The notes: generated from the sequence alone by a model not told the origin. A stretch of 48,248 nt of DNA from Rhodospirillales bacterium (GCA_030754885.1 JASLZL010000085.1:1-48248), one strand, 5' to 3'. Shown: positions 34,181 to 46,005, numbered from the stretch's first letter. Program-made: numbers and translations.

Positions 34181-35188
34181 GTGGAGACAAATCACACCAA
34201 GAAATTCACTATGTTCGACGTCTGCGTTGTTGGTCACGTCACCCATGACGTGAACACTTACGACGGGACCGTACATGAGCCAACGCCAGGCGGAGCGGCT
34301 TTTTACGCCTCCATGGCCTATCGAAGCCTGGGTCTCAAAACAGCAGTTGTCACCCGGATCGCCGAGGTCGACCGCACCGACTTGCTGGACGAGATGCTGG
34401 GCGCCGGCATTGAGGTGATTTGCCTGCCATCGCCCCACAGCACCTTCTTTCACAACATCTATCCGTCGTCCGACCTGGATATCCGCCTGCAAAAGGTGAC
34501 AGCCCTTGCCGCCGCCTTCGAACCCGGCGACATCGCCGGCGTCAAGGCTCGGGCCTTTCATTTCGGCCCCCTGACCCGGGGCGACCTTCCGGTTTCCTTG
34601 ATCGAGGCCGCCGCCGACACCGGGGCTTACGTTGCCCTGGGCGTGCAAGGGTTTCTGAGGGTGGTACGGGACGGCGAGGTGGTGGCGGTGCCGTGGCCCG
34701 ACCTTAGGGAGAGCCTGCGCCGGGTCGACACCTGTCAGGGCGATGTCGAAGAGACCTGCCTGCTGGCCGGAGAGAGCGAGGTTTTCAGGGCCATGGCGAA
34801 CCTGGCCGAGATGGGACCAAGGGAGGTCCTGACCACGGAGGGCGGCCACGGCTCGTATCTTTTCTGGCGCGGCCGCATGGTCAAGATCCCGTCCCTGGCG
34901 CCGCCTCGCGTCGTCGACGCCACCGGCTGCGGCGACACTTACCTGGCCGGCTATGTGGCGCGCCGCCTGGAGACTAACGACGCCCACCAGTCCGCCTGTT
35001 TCGGCGCCGTCCTGGCAAGCCTCAAACTTGAATCCGCTGGTCCCTTCCGTGGCCAGACGGCCGACGTCCTCGATCGCCTGCCCGATCTGGCTGGAACCGC
35101 GAAGTTCGGACGCGGGTCCGCTCGCCACCAGCAGCCCGACGCGGAGCCGAAAGACCGGACGACAAAAAATACGGAGACGATGCTTTGA
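34181..35188 (+). CDS. PfkB-family carbohydrate/nucleoside kinase
   Basis: This 335-residue ribokinase-like enzyme has an N-terminal GHVTHD and PGGAAFYASMAYRSLG (substrate-lid region). The C-terminal signature VVDATGCGDTYLAGYV has the catalytic base Asp252 in GCGD. The family phosphorylates sugars, nucleosides or aminoimidazole riboside; the substrate is unknown. GTG 34181 is preceded by GGAGAGGAG at good spacing; ATG 34211 is an alternative. The C-terminal 30 residues are polar and appear disordered. Its stop overlaps the TTG start of the methyltransferase gene by 4 nt, implying coupling. Confidence 0.83.
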   Translation: METNHTKKFTMFDVCVVGHVTHDVNTYDGTVHEPTPGGAAFYASMAYRSLGLKTAVVTRIAEVDRTDLLDEMLGAGIEVICLPSPHSTFFHNIYPSSDLDIRLQKVTALAAAFEPGDIAGVKARAFHFGPLTRGDLPVSLIEAAADTGAYVALGVQGFLRVVRDGEVVAVPWPDLRESLRRVDTCQGDVEETCLLAGESEVFRAMANLAEMGPREVLTTEGGHGSYLFWRGRMVKIPSLAPPRVVDATGCGDTYLAGYVARRLETNDAHQSACFGAVLASLKLESAGPFRGQTADVLDRLPDLAGTAKFGRGSARHQQPDAEPKDRTTKNTETML

Positions 35189-35973
35189 ATGACGAACGAC
35201 AAAAAATGGATGCTCATTTTTCGCGTGTCGCCAACCTCTATACCGACGTCCGGCGCACCGATCGCGGGCCCGTTGATTTTATTCGCGACGTGCTGGACGG
35301 CGCCGGCCGGATCACCGGCACCGACATCGGCTGCGGTTCGGGTCGCTACAGCGCGCTCTTGCTTGAGTGCCTGGAAGGACTGTTCCTTACCTGCGCTGAT
35401 GCCAACCAGTCGATGCTCGACGAGCTGACCCGGTCCTTCAACGATATCCACATTGAGCGCTTCAAGACCGTTCATGCGCGGGTCGAGGACCTGGACCTGG
35501 AGGACGGGTCCCTGGACTGTGTCTTTTCGTTCAACGCGGTCCACCATTTCGATTTCCCGGTGTTCACCACGACCATGCGCGACTGCCTGAAACCGGGCGG
35601 TCACGGGTTCGTCTACACGCGAACGCCGGAAATGAACAGCCAGACCATCTGGGGACGATACTTTCCGGGCTTTTTGGAAAAGGAGACCCGCCTCTACCAC
35701 CGTGCCCAGATGGAGACGTGGTTCGAAGAGGTGGGAGGTCTGGAACTGATCGCCATCGAACAGTTCCCCTATCCCCGGCAATGCGGCATCGACGAACTCT
35801 TGTGGCAGGCGCGTAACCACCATTACTCCACGTTCAGCCTCTTCTCGGACGACGAGTTCAAGAACAGTCTGACCGTCTTCGAGGATAGCCTGCGGCGTCA
35901 TTTCACCAACCCGTCGGCGATCGCGTGGTTCGACGAGAACATCATGCTTCACCTGCGTCGCCTCGACGCCTGA
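35185..35973 (+). CDS. SAM-dependent methyltransferase (class I)
   Basis: This 262-residue Rossmann-type methyltransferase has motif I TDIGCGSGRYSALLLE near residues 45-60 (binding the SAM methionine moiety), ADANQSM (motif II region), and the helix-strand pair LDCVFSFNAVHHF that is typical of methyltransferase domain 11 and UbiE-like proteins. The substrate is unknown. TTG 35185 overlaps the kinase stop (TTGA) and follows GGAG by about 8 nt; ATG 35206 is an alternative. Coupling to a PfkB kinase suggests a shared small-molecule pathway. Confidence 0.8.
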   Translation: MNDERQKMDAHFSRVANLYTDVRRTDRGPVDFIRDVLDGAGRITGTDIGCGSGRYSALLLECLEGLFLTCADANQSMLDELTRSFNDIHIERFKTVHARVEDLDLEDGSLDCVFSFNAVHHFDFPVFTTTMRDCLKPGGHGFVYTRTPEMNSQTIWGRYFPGFLEKETRLYHRAQMETWFEEVGGLELIAIEQFPYPRQCGIDELLWQARNHHYSTFSLFSDDEFKNSLTVFEDSLRRHFTNPSAIAWFDENIMLHLRRLDA

Positions 35974-36115
35974 ACCCGGTCTCGATGGAGCCTCGACTCC
36001 GCCCTTCCGCCCGCCGTCTCTTGACCAAGCCCGCCGGCAAGCCGAAGATGCAAAGTAATCTGTCGTGAATTCTGCCGGGATTGATGGGCAGGGAGCATTG
36101 AAGGGGGGACGAGCC

Positions 36116-37483
36116 ATGAGCGACACCGTCAAATTTCTGCTGCCGGAAGACCGGATTCCCAAGCACTGGTACAACATCGCCGCCGACCTTCCCGAGCCCC
36201 TGGCGCCGGTTCTCAATCCGGGAACCGGCCAGCCCATCGGACCCGACGACCTGGCGCCGCTGTTTCCCATGGCCCTGATCGGCCAGGAAGTAAGCGCCGA
36301 GCGCGAAATTGAAATTCCCGAACCGGTGCGCGACGTCTATCGCATGTGGCGCCCGTCGCCCTTGCATCGCGCCCGTCGGCTGGAGGCGGCCCTCGATACC
36401 CCGGCCCGGATTTATTACAAATACGAAGGGGTGAGCCCGGCCGGCAGCCACAAACCCAACACCTCGGTGGCCCAGGCTTTCTATAACAAAGAAGAGGGCA
36501 CCAAGCGGCTGTCCACCGAGACCGGCGCCGGCCAATGGGGATCGGCCCTGGCCATGGCGGGGTCGCTCTTCGGCCTTGAGGTCGATATCTACATGGTCAA
36601 GGTCAGCTTCCAGCAGAAGCCCTATCGCCGCGCTCTGATGGAAACCTTTGGTGCGCGCTGCGTCGCCAGCCCCAGCGAGGAGACCGAATCGGGGCGCCAA
36701 ATTCTGGCCCAGGATCCTGATTCGACGGGCAGCCTGGGCATCGCAATTTCAGAGGCGGTGGAAGTCGCCGCCCAAAACGACGATACCAAGTATTCCTTGG
36801 GCAGCGTCCTCAACCACGTGCTCATCCATCAATCCGTCATCGGTCTTGAGGCCCTGGAGCAGATGGAGATGGCCGGCGACTATCCCGATATCGCCATCGG
36901 GTGTGCCGGGGGCGGCAGCAACTTCGCCGGCCTCGTTTTCCCTTTCCTGGGGCGCAAGCTGCGCGGCGGCGAGGACATCCGCGTCATCGCCACCGAACCG
37001 GCCGCCTGTCCGACCCTGACCCGCGGCACCTTCGCCTACGACTTCGGCGACACCGCCCATCTGACACCCCTGGTCAAGATGTTTACGCTCGGCTCCACCT
37101 TCGTGCCTTCGGGAATTCATGCCGGGGGGCTGCGCTATCACGGCATGGCGCCGATGGTCAGCCACCTTCTCGACCTTGGCTTGATTGAGGCGGCGGCCTT
37201 TTACCAGTTGGATTGTTTCGCCGCCGGGGTTCAGTTCGCCCGCACCGAGGGCATCGTGCCGGCGCCCGAATCGACCCATGCCGTCAAGGCGGCCATCGAC
37301 GAGGCGCTCAAGTGCAAGGAAGAGGGCAGCGGCCGCGCCATCCTCTTGAACCTGTCGGGCCACGGCCATTTCGACATGCAGGCCTATACCGACTACTTCG
37401 CCGGCTCCCTGGTCGACGAAGCCTACGACGAGGCGACCCTGACCAAGGCCTTGGACGGCCTGCCCGGCGTCGCGGCGGAATAG
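36116..37483 (+). CDS. trpB2: TrpB2-type PLP-dependent tryptophan synthase beta-like enzyme
   Basis: This 455-residue fold-type II PLP enzyme of the TrpB2 subfamily is longer than TrpB1 because of an N-terminal extension ([12 protein letters not shown]) and inner insertions. The PLP lysine is Lys113 in [10 protein letters not shown], the phosphate-binding loop is [11 protein letters not shown], and the C-terminal block is [12 protein letters not shown]. TrpB2 enzymes make tryptophan from indole and serine (or phosphoserine) and usually act without TrpA; no trpA is adjacent. ATG 36116 has GGGGGGA upstream. Confidence 0.9.
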   Translation: MSDTVKFLLPEDRIPKHWYNIAADLPEPLAPVLNPGTGQPIGPDDLAPLFPMALIGQEVSAEREIEIPEPVRDVYRMWRPSPLHRARRLEAALDTPARIYYKYEGVSPAGSHKPNTSVAQAFYNKEEGTKRLSTETGAGQWGSALAMAGSLFGLEVDIYMVKVSFQQKPYRRALMETFGARCVASPSEETESGRQILAQDPDSTGSLGIAISEAVEVAAQNDDTKYSLGSVLNHVLIHQSVIGLEALEQMEMAGDYPDIAIGCAGGGSNFAGLVFPFLGRKLRGGEDIRVIATEPAACPTLTRGTFAYDFGDTAHLTPLVKMFTLGSTFVPSGIHAGGLRYHGMAPMVSHLLDLGLIEAAAFYQLDCFAAGVQFARTEGIVPAPESTHAVKAAIDEALKCKEEGSGRAILLNLSGHGHFDMQAYTDYFAGSLVDEAYDEATLTKALDGLPGVAAE

Positions 37484-37575
37484 GCCGCGCCGCCGGCGGG
37501 CGGCAATACGCGAAACTCAGACTAGGCCGCTGGACTTGCGCCGAATACGCCGACCGCCGGGAAGCGCCGCCCCGG

Positions 37576-38718
37576 TCAGGATATCCTTTTTCGGCCGCGC
37601 AGGCTCATGGCGTCCATGCCCTGAATCCAGGACGGCGCCGAGGCCGGTCGGTCGCGGCGCGGCTGACGGATCATGCGCCCGGTGGCGTCGTATTGCACGG
37701 GACCAGGGTAGGTCGCCTCGAACCACTTTTTCACCGAGTTTTGGGTCTTCTCGTACTGGGGATGCACGGACTGACGATAGGCCGAAGAGGTCATTAGGGC
37801 ATCGATCTCATCGACATGCAGAATAGCGGGGTCATCGACCGGCACCCGGCCGCTGGCCGTCTTGACCAAGTGTTGGAAGGGCCGGCCGAAGAGATCTTGG
37901 AGACGGTCGAGGCCGGTCACCGGCTTGTTGCGTGGCCGGGCGGGCGGCGGGGCCGGCTCTGGCGCCGACCCACCGAGTGCGGGCCGGGCGCCGGGGGAAA
38001 TCGTCTGTGCCGGTGCGGACGGCGGCGGGATCGGCTTGCGCGGCGGGTTGGTTCGCGAAAGCACTTCGACGGCGCGTGCCTTGTCAATACCCTCCAGCCA
38101 CTCGAAAAATTTCCTATCCAAATGGTCGGACACATGCCCCACAGCTTGGCCCAGGGTCTTCCCGAACTTTGCCAGGTCATGGACGTAACCGACAGGATTG
38201 CTGACGAAGCCTTTTATATCCTTCGCCTTATGTTCCGCGTAGGCCTTCCAGAAATTGGGGCCCGAAACGTCCTTGGTCGGCGTCCCGGCATAGGTGCTCC
38301 AGAAACCGCCCATAACCTTCTGAAGGTGACGGGGTGTGTAAGTCCCTTCGGGCAGACTTTTTCCAACTAAGACATCACGGTGGTATTTTACGGTATCCTG
38401 AGAAGTCACACGGATATCGGATTTGTCCGCTACATTTTTTTGACGCTTTTTTAAGTCGGCTTTAGCTATCTCGTGCTGGAGTGCCCTAATTTCTTTAGGG
38501 GAGAATTCGTGACCCCGAGTTTCGCGGGCGGCCTGCTGCAAACGTCCTGTTGCGATGGCAGCCAAGGCGCCTCTTCCCGCCGCGACGTCGCCGGCCAGTT
38601 CGGCATAGGGATCATGGCGCGCCATTAGGCGCCAATAGCCGTCAATGTCACCGGAGTCGATCCGCCGCTGACCCTCCTTAAGCGCTTGGTCGAAATTATT
38701 ACGTTCCCGTCTTTCCAT
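37576..38718 (-). CDS. Unrecognised 380-residue protein, effector-like
   Basis: I cannot assign a family with certainty. It is predicted soluble and lacks a signal peptide. An N-terminal helical segment (about 1-70: IDSGDIDGYWRLMARHDPYAELAGDVAAGRGALA) recalls the repeat found at the start of some polymorphic or type VI-associated effectors. A mixed region with Trp/Tyr/His residues (about 105-215) follows, then a proline-rich linker (about 225-265) and a basic C-terminal segment. The start overlaps the end of the upstream membrane-anchored protein gene by 20 nt, so both are one transcript. GC content falls toward its 5' end. Effector function is inference from layout and faint resemblance only. 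Confidence 0.6.
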   Translation of the reverse strand: MERRERNNFDQALKEGQRRIDSGDIDGYWRLMARHDPYAELAGDVAAGRGALAAIATGRLQQAARETRGHEFSPKEIRALQHEIAKADLKKRQKNVADKSDIRVTSQDTVKYHRDVLVGKSLPEGTYTPRHLQKVMGGFWSTYAGTPTKDVSGPNFWKAYAEHKAKDIKGFVSNPVGYVHDLAKFGKTLGQAVGHVSDHLDRKFFEWLEGIDKARAVEVLSRTNPPRKPIPPPSAPAQTISPGARPALGGSAPEPAPPPARPRNKPVTGLDRLQDLFGRPFQHLVKTASGRVPVDDPAILHVDEIDALMTSSAYRQSVHPQYEKTQNSVKKWFEATYPGPVQYDATGRMIRQPRRDRPASAPSWIQGMDAMSLRGRKRIS

Positions 38719-39424
38719 GGTAAACCCCCGTCTCGCAATGGTTGTAGGTTACGGCGCGCCGGCCTGGTTGGTAAAAACGGCAAACCAGTTCGTAGACCCG
38801 GGCGATGATGGCCTCGGCGCGGGCCAAATGTTTTTTCCCGAAACGAATACTGAGTTTGATGTTGTCGATCAGAGGAAAAAATCCTTCACAGAATTCGTTT
38901 ATGTGAGCGCCCGATCTAGAGCATACGAGGCCGATTTTCTTCTCTTCTTTGATCTTGACTAGAATCTCATGGGATTTGAAATCGATGGAAAGCGGATCCT
39001 CACAGTTAAGAAAATCCAAAGGTCCCGGACTGCATCTGCTGAGGAATTCGGCCTGAAAGTAATCTTCCCATAACCCGGTCCCATAGATGATGCCCTTAAG
39101 GCTAAAATCGACAAACTTAAGGTAATGGTCGACGCCCTCCCAGAATTGGGCGGTTTGCTCCGAATACGGATCGATATTGGGCAGCAGTCCGTTCATCAAG
39201 ATACTGTTCCCCGGCCCCATCTCACTTGGAACCCATTGTTCTCTGAGTATCAGGTAGGCCTTGGGCACTTCGAAGGGGTGGCCCATGATTACGTGCTCTG
39301 TCGTGTCGAGTCTGTCGGTGTGCCCAAAAGGGGAGCGCAAGGACTCTCCGACCACCAGTGCGATGGCGAGGGTGACTGCCGGGATCATGATTCCCCGCAC
39401 GATTTTTGTGGATGTCAGACGCAT
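38699..39424 (-). CDS. Unrecognised 241-residue membrane-anchored or exported protein, immunity-like
   Basis: The N-terminal hydrophobic segment at about 11-28 (GIMIPAVTLAIALVVG) is a signal or anchor; no lipobox cysteine is evident. The body has HPFEVPKAYLIL near 45, a cysteine pair in the middle (SRCSPGPLDFLNCEDP), and a C-terminal pattern (CEGFFPLIDNIKLSIRFGKKHLARAEAII) like that of many small secreted proteins found next to toxin genes. GC is clearly lower than flanking genes. I start at ATG 39424 (GCGAGG about 8 nt upstream). It precedes and overlaps the 380-residue gene. An immunity role is inferred, not shown. Confidence 0.6.
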   Translation of the reverse strand: MRLTSTKIVRGIMIPAVTLAIALVVGESLRSPFGHTDRLDTTEHVIMGHPFEVPKAYLILREQWVPSEMGPGNSILMNGLLPNIDPYSEQTAQFWEGVDHYLKFVDFSLKGIIYGTGLWEDYFQAEFLSRCSPGPLDFLNCEDPLSIDFKSHEILVKIKEEKKIGLVCSRSGAHINEFCEGFFPLIDNIKLSIRFGKKHLARAEAIIARVYELVCRFYQPGRRAVTYNHCETGVYHGKTGT

Positions 39425-39476
39425 TGACGGGGCCTCGCGATTTATCTCATTGTATATCAATTTGTTATTTTTACTT

Positions 39477-39493
39477 TACCATAAAATATGGTA
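39477..39493. promoter_or_regulatory. Perfect palindrome upstream of the unknown gene pair
   Basis: TACCATA-AAA-TATGGTA lies in an AT-rich stretch about 53 nt upstream of the 39424 start. It has the size of a dimeric repressor site for the minus-strand pair. Confidence 0.4.
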
Positions 39494-39610
39494 TGAATGC
39501 AAGGACTAATTGCAGATACCGGTGGCGGCGCACCCGTGCTCCCTTGTTCTTGGATCGCCGAAGCGCCGTTGGCGCCCCCGTCGAATTCGCCGGATCGGCG
39601 GACGGGCGTG

Positions 39611-39651
39611 TTGACAAAATTTTAAAACCTTGGATTTATTTGTGCTATACA
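39611..39651 (+). promoter_or_regulatory. Candidate promoter(s) of the leuA leader transcript
   Basis: TTGACA at 39611-39616 has no good -10 at 17 nt. An extended -10 TGCTATACA at about 39643-39651 is the best start signal, giving a leader of about 270 nt before leuA. Confidence 0.45.
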
Positions 39652-39702
39652 GGGGCTTCGTTCGGTGGGACTAACCCCCTGGATGATCGAAGGGCAGGAA
39701 CG

Positions 39703-39840
39703 ATGAACGCCTTGGGCAACGGACGCGACACCATCGGAGGAGCGGGCTTTCCGCTTCGTGCCGACGGCCGCGCGCCCGTCCGTTTCCTGCTCGCCCTCCT
39801 GCCAAGCCTCAATGGGAACCTTCGACTTAGGTGCCCCTGA
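39703..39840 (+). CDS. Leucine-rich leader peptide of leuA (LeuL-like)
   Basis: This 45-codon frame starts at ATG 39703 (GGCAGGAACG upstream). Its last third is leucine-rich: RFLLALLPSLNGNLRLRCP has seven leucines in the last 18 codons. It ends in a TGA that lies inside the left arm of the hairpin before leuA. This is the layout of an attenuation leader in which ribosome stalling on leucine codons chooses between alternative RNA helices. It is too short to be a conventional gene and is identified by composition and position. Confidence 0.7.
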   Translation: MNALGNGRDTIGGAGFPLRADGRAPVRFLLALLPSLNGNLRLRCP

Positions 39841-39907
39841 ACGCCCGCAGTCGATACATGACCGGCGTTTAGGGGATGCGGACAGAGTGACACCCCGCAA
39901 TGCACCT
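39829..39907 (+). promoter_or_regulatory. Alternative-helix region (attenuator) before leuA
   Basis: Three pairings compete here. CCCCTGAACGCC (39834-39845) pairs with GGCGTTTAGGGG (39864-39875), 12 bp with one G-U. TGCGG pairs with CCGCA around 39877-39899. AGGTGC near 39829 pairs with GCACCT near 39902. The first stem contains the stop of the leucine-rich frame. No clear U-run follows, so control may act on leuA translation or Rho rather than intrinsic termination. Confidence 0.55.
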
Positions 39908-39929
39908 GGTTGTAGAGAGGATTAGACCC

Positions 39930-41486
<1,557 letters not shown>

Positions 41487-41522
41487 CCCTTGAGGACACG
41501 GGTTCGTATAAGATAGTCTCTC

Positions 41523-41548
41523 GGCGTCGGAGAACGATCTCCGGCGCC
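41523..41548 (+). terminator. Hairpin between leuA and mreB
   Basis: GGCGTCGGAGA and TCTCCGGCGCC around an ACGA loop form 11 bp with one G-U. There is no U-run, so this is either a weak terminator or an mRNA end-protecting stem. Confidence 0.5.
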
Positions 41549-41563
41549 GGGTTAGGCGCCTAA

Positions 41564-42634
<1,071 letters not shown>

Positions 42635-42726
42635 TTGGAAAGCTTTTCTTAATATATTTCTTGAACGATGCTTCCTTTGCAATGATCTGTTCTCTTGTGC
42701 ATCTGGATCCAGCGTAGGGGAGCGAC

Positions 42727-43632
42727 TTGAAAGATCCACAACGGCCCGTTTATCGCATTGCGGCGCCGATAAAAAATCTAGCCCAGCGCTTTGCCTATAT
42801 GGGCTTGGTGGTGACGGCTTTCGCCCTGATGCTGCTGGGCAGGGCCGATACTGTCATGGTCGAACGCGTGCGCGCCCACGTCACTGATGCCGTCGCCCCC
42901 ATTTTGGACGTGATGTCGCGGCCCGTCGCCACCGCCAATGAGGTAATTGATCAGGTTCGCGAGCTGGTCGACCTGAGGGCCGAGAACCAGCGCCTGCGCC
43001 AAGAGAAAGCGCGGCTCTTGCGTTGGCAAACCGTGGCACGCCGCATGGAGGCCGAGAACGGGACGCTCCGCGCCATGCTCAATTTCAATGCGGTGCCGCC
43101 AGCCAGCTTCGTCAGCGCCCGGGTCATCGCCGATAACTCTGGCGCTTTTTCCCAAAGTCTTGTCCTCAATGCCGGTGCGCGCGAAGGCGTGCGCAAGGGA
43201 TCGGTAGCAATCACGGGAGACGGACTGGTCGGACGAATCGCTGCCACAGGCAACCGCTCGGCGCGGCTCTTGCTGATTACCGACCTCAATTCCCACATCC
43301 CTGTTCTCCTCGAATCATCAGGCATCCGGGCCATCCTTGCCGGCGACAACACCGACCGGCCACGGCTCATCCGCTTGCCGCAAAGGGCGGCAGTGACGCC
43401 GGGCGAGCGCATTGTCACGTCGGGCCACGGCGGCGCCTTTCCGCCGCGTCTTCCCGTGGGTGTCGTGGCGTCTGTGAGTGAAAGCGGTATCCGGGTGCAG
43501 CCCTTCGTCGAACGCAACCACATTGAATACGTGCGCGTCGTCGACTTTGGGTTGAGCGGCATCCTCGCCCTGCCCCAATCCACACGCCCGGTGGCTAAAC
43601 CTTCTGCCGGCCAGCCGACGCCCGATCCATGA
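42727..43632 (+). CDS. mreC: Rod-shape determining protein MreC
   Basis: This 301-residue protein has a short cytoplasmic N-terminus, one transmembrane helix at about 24-42 (FAYMGLVVTAFALMLLGRA), a coiled coil at about 75-115 (ENQRLRQEKARLL) and the two beta-barrel domains of MreC, with the GDGLVGRIAATGNRSARLLLITD block. TTG 42727 is supported by AGGGGAG 5 nt upstream. MreC links MreB/MreD to PBP2. Its TGA overlaps the mreD ATG. Confidence 0.93.
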   Translation: MKDPQRPVYRIAAPIKNLAQRFAYMGLVVTAFALMLLGRADTVMVERVRAHVTDAVAPILDVMSRPVATANEVIDQVRELVDLRAENQRLRQEKARLLRWQTVARRMEAENGTLRAMLNFNAVPPASFVSARVIADNSGAFSQSLVLNAGAREGVRKGSVAITGDGLVGRIAATGNRSARLLLITDLNSHIPVLLESSGIRAILAGDNTDRPRLIRLPQRAAVTPGERIVTSGHGGAFPPRLPVGVVASVSESGIRVQPFVERNHIEYVRVVDFGLSGILALPQSTRPVAKPSAGQPTPDP

Positions 43633-44144
43633 AATCGACCGTCTGGTATCGTCTTGATGCCCTGGCCAAGAATCTGACGCCGTTCGGGATCACCTTGATC
43701 TTGGTCTTGGTCGGCGTTGTTCCCCTGTTTCTACCGGTCTACGCGCGGGTGGCGCCGCTTCTGCCGGTAATGGCGGTCTATCATTGGGCCATGCACCGGC
43801 CGCGCCTGTTACCGGCCTACGCGGTCTTTTTGATCGGGTTTTTGCAAGACGTTTTGACCGGCATGCCGATTGGCGTCAACATTGTGGTGTTCCTCACCAT
43901 TTATGGGGTGGTCGTGTCGCAACGACGATTTTTTGCCGGCAAGTCGTTTTTGATTTCGTGGCTCGGTTTCGCCCTTGTCGCGGCAGGCGCGGCGGCGGAG
44001 AGTTGGCTCCTGGTTTCGGCCATTCACGTTACCTTGGTCGATGCGCGGGCGGTCCTTGTCCAATATCTGGTGACGCTCGGATGCTTCCCGGTCTTTGCCT
44101 GGTTTTTCCTCTCTTGGCAGCGCTCGGTCCTGGGACAAGGGTGA
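43629..44144 (+). CDS. mreD: Rod-shape determining protein MreD
   Basis: This 171-residue polytopic inner-membrane protein has about five hydrophobic segments and the family block PAYAVFLIGFLQDVLTGMPIGVN in the middle. Position between mreC (4-nt overlap) and mrdA (1-nt gap) supports the assignment. Confidence 0.92.
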   Translation: MKSTVWYRLDALAKNLTPFGITLILVLVGVVPLFLPVYARVAPLLPVMAVYHWAMHRPRLLPAYAVFLIGFLQDVLTGMPIGVNIVVFLTIYGVVVSQRRFFAGKSFLISWLGFALVAAGAAAESWLLVSAIHVTLVDARAVLVQYLVTLGCFPVFAWFFLSWQRSVLGQG

Positions 44145-44145
44145 G

Positions 44146-46005
44146 ATGCAGCGCGACGGCGACCGCCAGAAACTGTTCACTCGGCGCACGGCATTGCTGG
44201 CGGGGGGCAAGCTGGTCTTGTTGTCGACCCTGGTTGGGCGCATGTACCACCTCCAGGTTCTGGAATCAGAACGTTACGCCACGCTGGCTGACGAAAATCG
44301 CATCAACATCCGGCTCCTGTCGCCACCCCGTGGACGCATCGTCGACCGTTTTGGGGTGCCGGTGGCGGTCAACCAACAAAACCATCGAGTCGTCTTGGTG
44401 CCCAAGGATGCTGAACCGATCAAGGCGACCCTCGATGCCCTGGGCGCCATCATCAACATCGGCGAGGCTGAGCGCCGCCGCATCCTGCGAGAGGCGGGTC
44501 GCAGGCGCAGCTTCATCCCGATCACCGTGCGCGAGAACCTGAGCTGGGAGGAGGTGGCGCGGATTGAGGTCAACACCCCCGATTTGCCGGGGGTCATGAT
44601 CGATGTCGGGCGAAGCCGCCACTATCCCCACGGCGAGAGCATCGCCTCCGTGCTCGGTTACGTGGCCGCCGTTTCAGAAGAAGAAATCGACGGCGATCCC
44701 TTGTTGCAACTCCCCGGATTCCGCATTGGCAAGACCGGTATTGAGAAGGTCTACGATCGGGCACTCAGGGGCACCGGCGGCAGCTCGCAGGTCGAGGTCA
44801 ACGCGGTTGGCCGCGTGATCAAGGAAATTGAGCGCCAGGAAGGACAGCCGGGAACGGAAGTAACCCTGACCCTGGATATGGAATTGCAGGAGCTGGCGAG
44901 CCGGCGTCTGGCTGGCGAAAGCGCCGCGGCGGTGGTTCTCGACGTCCATACCGGCGACGTCCTGGCCATGGTCTCGACGCCCGGTTTCGATCCCAATGCC
45001 TTTAACCGAGGTCTTGGAGCCGAGCAATGGAAGGCCCTGATCTCCAATCCACGGGCACCGCTGGTCAATAAGGCCGTCGCGGGCCAGTACGCTCCCGGGT
45101 CGACCTTCAAGATGGTGGTGGCACTGGCGGCTTTGGAGAAGGGGGTGATTACCCCAGCCAGCCGCATTTTTTGCTCCGGTTCGCTGAAAGTGGGTAAAGC
45201 CGAGTTCCATTGTTGGAAGCGGGGCGGGCACGGCGATGTTGATCTGACAAAGGGCATCACCCAGTCGTGCGACGTCTATTTTTATGAAATTGCGCGCCGC
45301 ACGGGCATCGACCGCATTGCGGCGATGGCGCGAAAATTCGGATTGGGACAGGTTCTGGGCGTGGACGTACCTGGCGAAGTGGCCGGGTTGGTTCCCACGC
45401 GCGAGTGGAAGCAAGCGACCATTGGCGGGACTTGGCATCTCGGTGAAACCTTGATTGCCGGCATCGGCCAGGGCCCCATCCTGGTCACGCCGCTGCAATT
45501 GGCGGTCATGACGGCGCGCATCGTCAATGGCGGTTTCGCGGTAGAGCCGCACGTCACCCGCGATATCGTCGACAGGAAGGGTGCCCTTCCCAGGGACCGG
45601 GGCGGGTTCGAGTCCCTGGGCGTGTCGCCGCGCCACCTCGACTTGGTGCGCCGCGGCACCGACGGGGTGGTCAACGACCCCTTGGGCACGGCGCGCCGCG
45701 CTCACATCGCCGAGCCCGGCTTCGAGATGGGCGGAAAGACGGGAACCGTACAGGTGCGCCGCATCACCAAGGCCGAACGTGAAAAGGGCGTGCGCAAGAA
45801 CGAGGACTTGCCGTGGAAAGAACGTGATCATGCGGTGTTCGTCGGCTATGCGCCCGTCCATGCGCCGCGCTATGCCGCGGCCGTGGTGGTCGAACACGGT
45901 GGCGGCGGATCAAAGGTGGCGGCACCTATCGCGCACGACCTCCTGCTGGCGACGCAGCGGCGTCATCCGGTCCAGGCGGCGGCGGTTGTCCGTGGTGGAG
46001 GTTAG
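44146..46005 (+). CDS. mrdA: Penicillin-binding protein 2 (elongasome transpeptidase)
   Basis: This 619-residue class B PBP has one N-terminal helix (about 14-31). A pedestal/dimerisation domain follows with PPRGRIVDRFG and a long linker region. The transpeptidase domain has active-site SxxK at Ser319-Lys322 (GSTFKM), the second motif in SQSCDVYFYE and KTG at about 531-533 (GGKTGTVQV). It crosslinks peptidoglycan during side-wall growth, with RodA as glycosyltransferase. The N-terminus is chosen at ATG 44146, 1 nt after the mreD stop; the TTG at 44095 would overlap mreD. Confidence 0.95.
   Translation: MQRDGDRQKLFTRRTALLAGGKLVLLSTLVGRMYHLQVLESERYATLADENRINIRLLSPPRGRIVDRFGVPVAVNQQNHRVVLVPKDAEPIKATLDALGAIINIGEAERRRILREAGRRRSFIPITVRENLSWEEVARIEVNTPDLPGVMIDVGRSRHYPHGESIASVLGYVAAVSEEEIDGDPLLQLPGFRIGKTGIEKVYDRALRGTGGSSQVEVNAVGRVIKEIERQEGQPGTEVTLTLDMELQELASRRLAGESAAAVVLDVHTGDVLAMVSTPGFDPNAFNRGLGAEQWKALISNPRAPLVNKAVAGQYAPGSTFKMVVALAALEKGVITPASRIFCSGSLKVGKAEFHCWKRGGHGDVDLTKGITQSCDVYFYEIARRTGIDRIAAMARKFGLGQVLGVDVPGEVAGLVPTREWKQATIGGTWHLGETLIAGIGQGPILVTPLQLAVMTARIVNGGFAVEPHVTRDIVDRKGALPRDRGGFESLGVSPRHLDLVRRGTDGVVNDPLGTARRAHIAEPGFEMGGKTGTVQVRRITKAEREKGVRKNEDLPWKERDHAVFVGYAPVHAPRYAAAVVVEHGGGGSKVAAPIAHDLLLATQRRHPVQAAAVVRGGG

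Noticed and set aside
34951-36270. Long minus-strand open frame (439 codons)
   Set aside because: It runs antisense across the PfkB and methyltransferase genes and their intergenic gap, with no domain signal.
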